NCBI GenBank assembly: GCA_003173915.1
Contig: PPGL01000070.1
Coordinates: forward strand, 1-14,468
Direction: 5' to 3'
Length of the DNA: 14,468 bases
Source: Candidatus Levyibacteriota bacterium
GTDB lineage: Bacteria; Patescibacteria; Microgenomatia; Levybacterales; UBA12049
In this document: positions 14,050 through 14,468 of the stretch, one piece after another
Layout of the letters: the number at the start of each line of letters is the position of its first letter
Position numbering within the stretch: position 1 is the stretch's first letter
Program-made: the position numbers and the translations under genes
The notes under the pieces: model-generated
Databases searched by the model: none
Told to the model about the DNA's origin: nothing
The model's input: the letters and a program-made list of their open reading frames with translations, nothing else

Positions 14050-14071
14050 CCTCTAAAAAAGAGGTTTTTTT
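14050..14071 (+). terminator. Rho-independent terminator of rpsJ
   Basis: CCTCT (14050-14054) and AGAGG (14060-14064) form a 5-bp stem with an A-rich loop, followed by seven T. Confidence 0.8.
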
Positions 14072-14114
14072 AATTCTGTTCCCTATTTCACCAATTGATA
14101 AAATCTTCTACAAT

Positions 14115-14120
14115 TATCTT
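14115..14120 (+). promoter_or_regulatory. Candidate -10 of the right-edge gene (leaderless)
   Basis: TATCTT exactly 6 nt before the ATG at 14127. A TTGATA at 14095-14100 is only 14 nt upstream, short of standard spacing. Confidence 0.3.
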
Positions 14121-14126
14121 AAAGCC

Positions 14127-14468
14127 ATGTCTGTCCGCATGTTAGCTGTAGGCTTTTTATTTATAGTACCTATTTTTTTAGGTATCTTCCTCGTCTCCTG
14201 TTATGTAAAAGTTTTTGCTGCATCGTGTCCCTCAGGATTTACTTGTCAGGCAATTGGAGGAGCAGCAGGAAGTGTGAGCACAGATAGTAGTGGTAACCTC
14301 GTTGTCAGCGCATCAGGAAACAGAATTCTTGGCGGGACATCAGACCAAATGTATACGATTACAAAATCTGTTACGGGAGACTTTCAAGCAATAGTAGAAG
14401 TGCTTAGTCAACAAAATAAATATCAAGGTAACGGCTGGGGACCTGAGGCAGGACTTGTTGTAAGGACC
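14127..14468 (+). CDS. Secreted or surface protein, partial (N-terminal 114 residues)
   Basis: Open from the ATG at 14127 to the window end without a stop. Residues 1-31 form a signal peptide: MSVR, a hydrophobic core (MLAVGFLFIVPIFLGIFLV) and a likely cleavage site near VFA-ASCP. The mature part begins CPSGFTCQAIGG and continues with Gly/Ser-rich strands, then TGDFQAIVEVL and GNGWGPEAGLVVR. That last pattern resembles the edge of a concanavalin-like beta-sandwich (DUF1349/LamG type, where a similar Gly-Leu-x-x-Arg strand occurs), but the match is weak. It could be a long adhesin-like surface protein; the rest is outside the window. Confidence 0.7.
   Translation, partial: MSVRMLAVGFLFIVPIFLGIFLVSCYVKVFAASCPSGFTCQAIGGAAGSVSTDSSGNLVVSASGNRILGGTSDQMYTITKSVTGDFQAIVEVLSQQNKYQGNGWGPEAGLVVRT

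Overview
The window looks like a chromosome segment of a small-genome, AT-rich bacterium, most likely a member of the Patescibacteria/CPR. Its EF-Tu, ribosomal protein S10 and ECF sigma factor are bacterial. Most other genes belong to a mevalonate (MVA) pathway whose first enzymes are archaeal in type. TGA is used as an ordinary stop in many of the genes, often inside ATGA overlaps, so the genetic code is standard here. Strong Shine-Dalgarno sites are almost absent, and several genes have a -10-like hexamer only 6-9 nt before the start codon, which suggests frequent leaderless transcripts. The phylum assignment is inference from gene style, not proven by the window.

Left part, minus strand (1-1819): an operon running leftwards with an ECF sigma factor, two small membrane proteins (the first a candidate anti-sigma factor) and a type III-independent, short-FARM polyprenyl diphosphate synthase that runs off the left edge. 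Only 20 bp away, in the opposite direction, starts a tightly packed MVA operon (1840-10101): HMG-CoA reductase, HMG-CoA synthase, acetoacetyl-CoA thiolase, a DUF35 OB-fold protein without its zinc ribbon, mevalonate kinase, a second GHMP kinase (probable phosphomevalonate kinase), a diphosphomevalonate-decarboxylase-type enzyme, a HAD-IIB-like protein with an altered catalytic motif, and an amino-acid-kinase-fold protein that is not a standard isopentenyl phosphate kinase. Together these would take acetyl-CoA to IPP; the divergent prenyl synthase would elongate it. The two HAD/kinase genes at the end of the operon have no obvious place in the known pathway.

Middle (10107-11054, minus): a RlmI-like SAM methyltransferase that carries an exactly 75-bp, GC-rich palindromic element inserted in frame (25 codons). 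This resembles in concept the Rickettsia palindromic elements.

Right part, plus strand (11166-14468): tuf with a clear promoter, a 5' leader hairpin and a terminator; two tandem small SET-domain proteins; a composite inverted-repeat element; rpsJ with a near-consensus promoter, a leader hairpin and its own terminator; and the start of a secreted protein cut by the right edge. rpsJ is apparently monocistronic here rather than leading an S10 operon. I saw no tRNA, rRNA, CRISPR array, transposase or phage gene.
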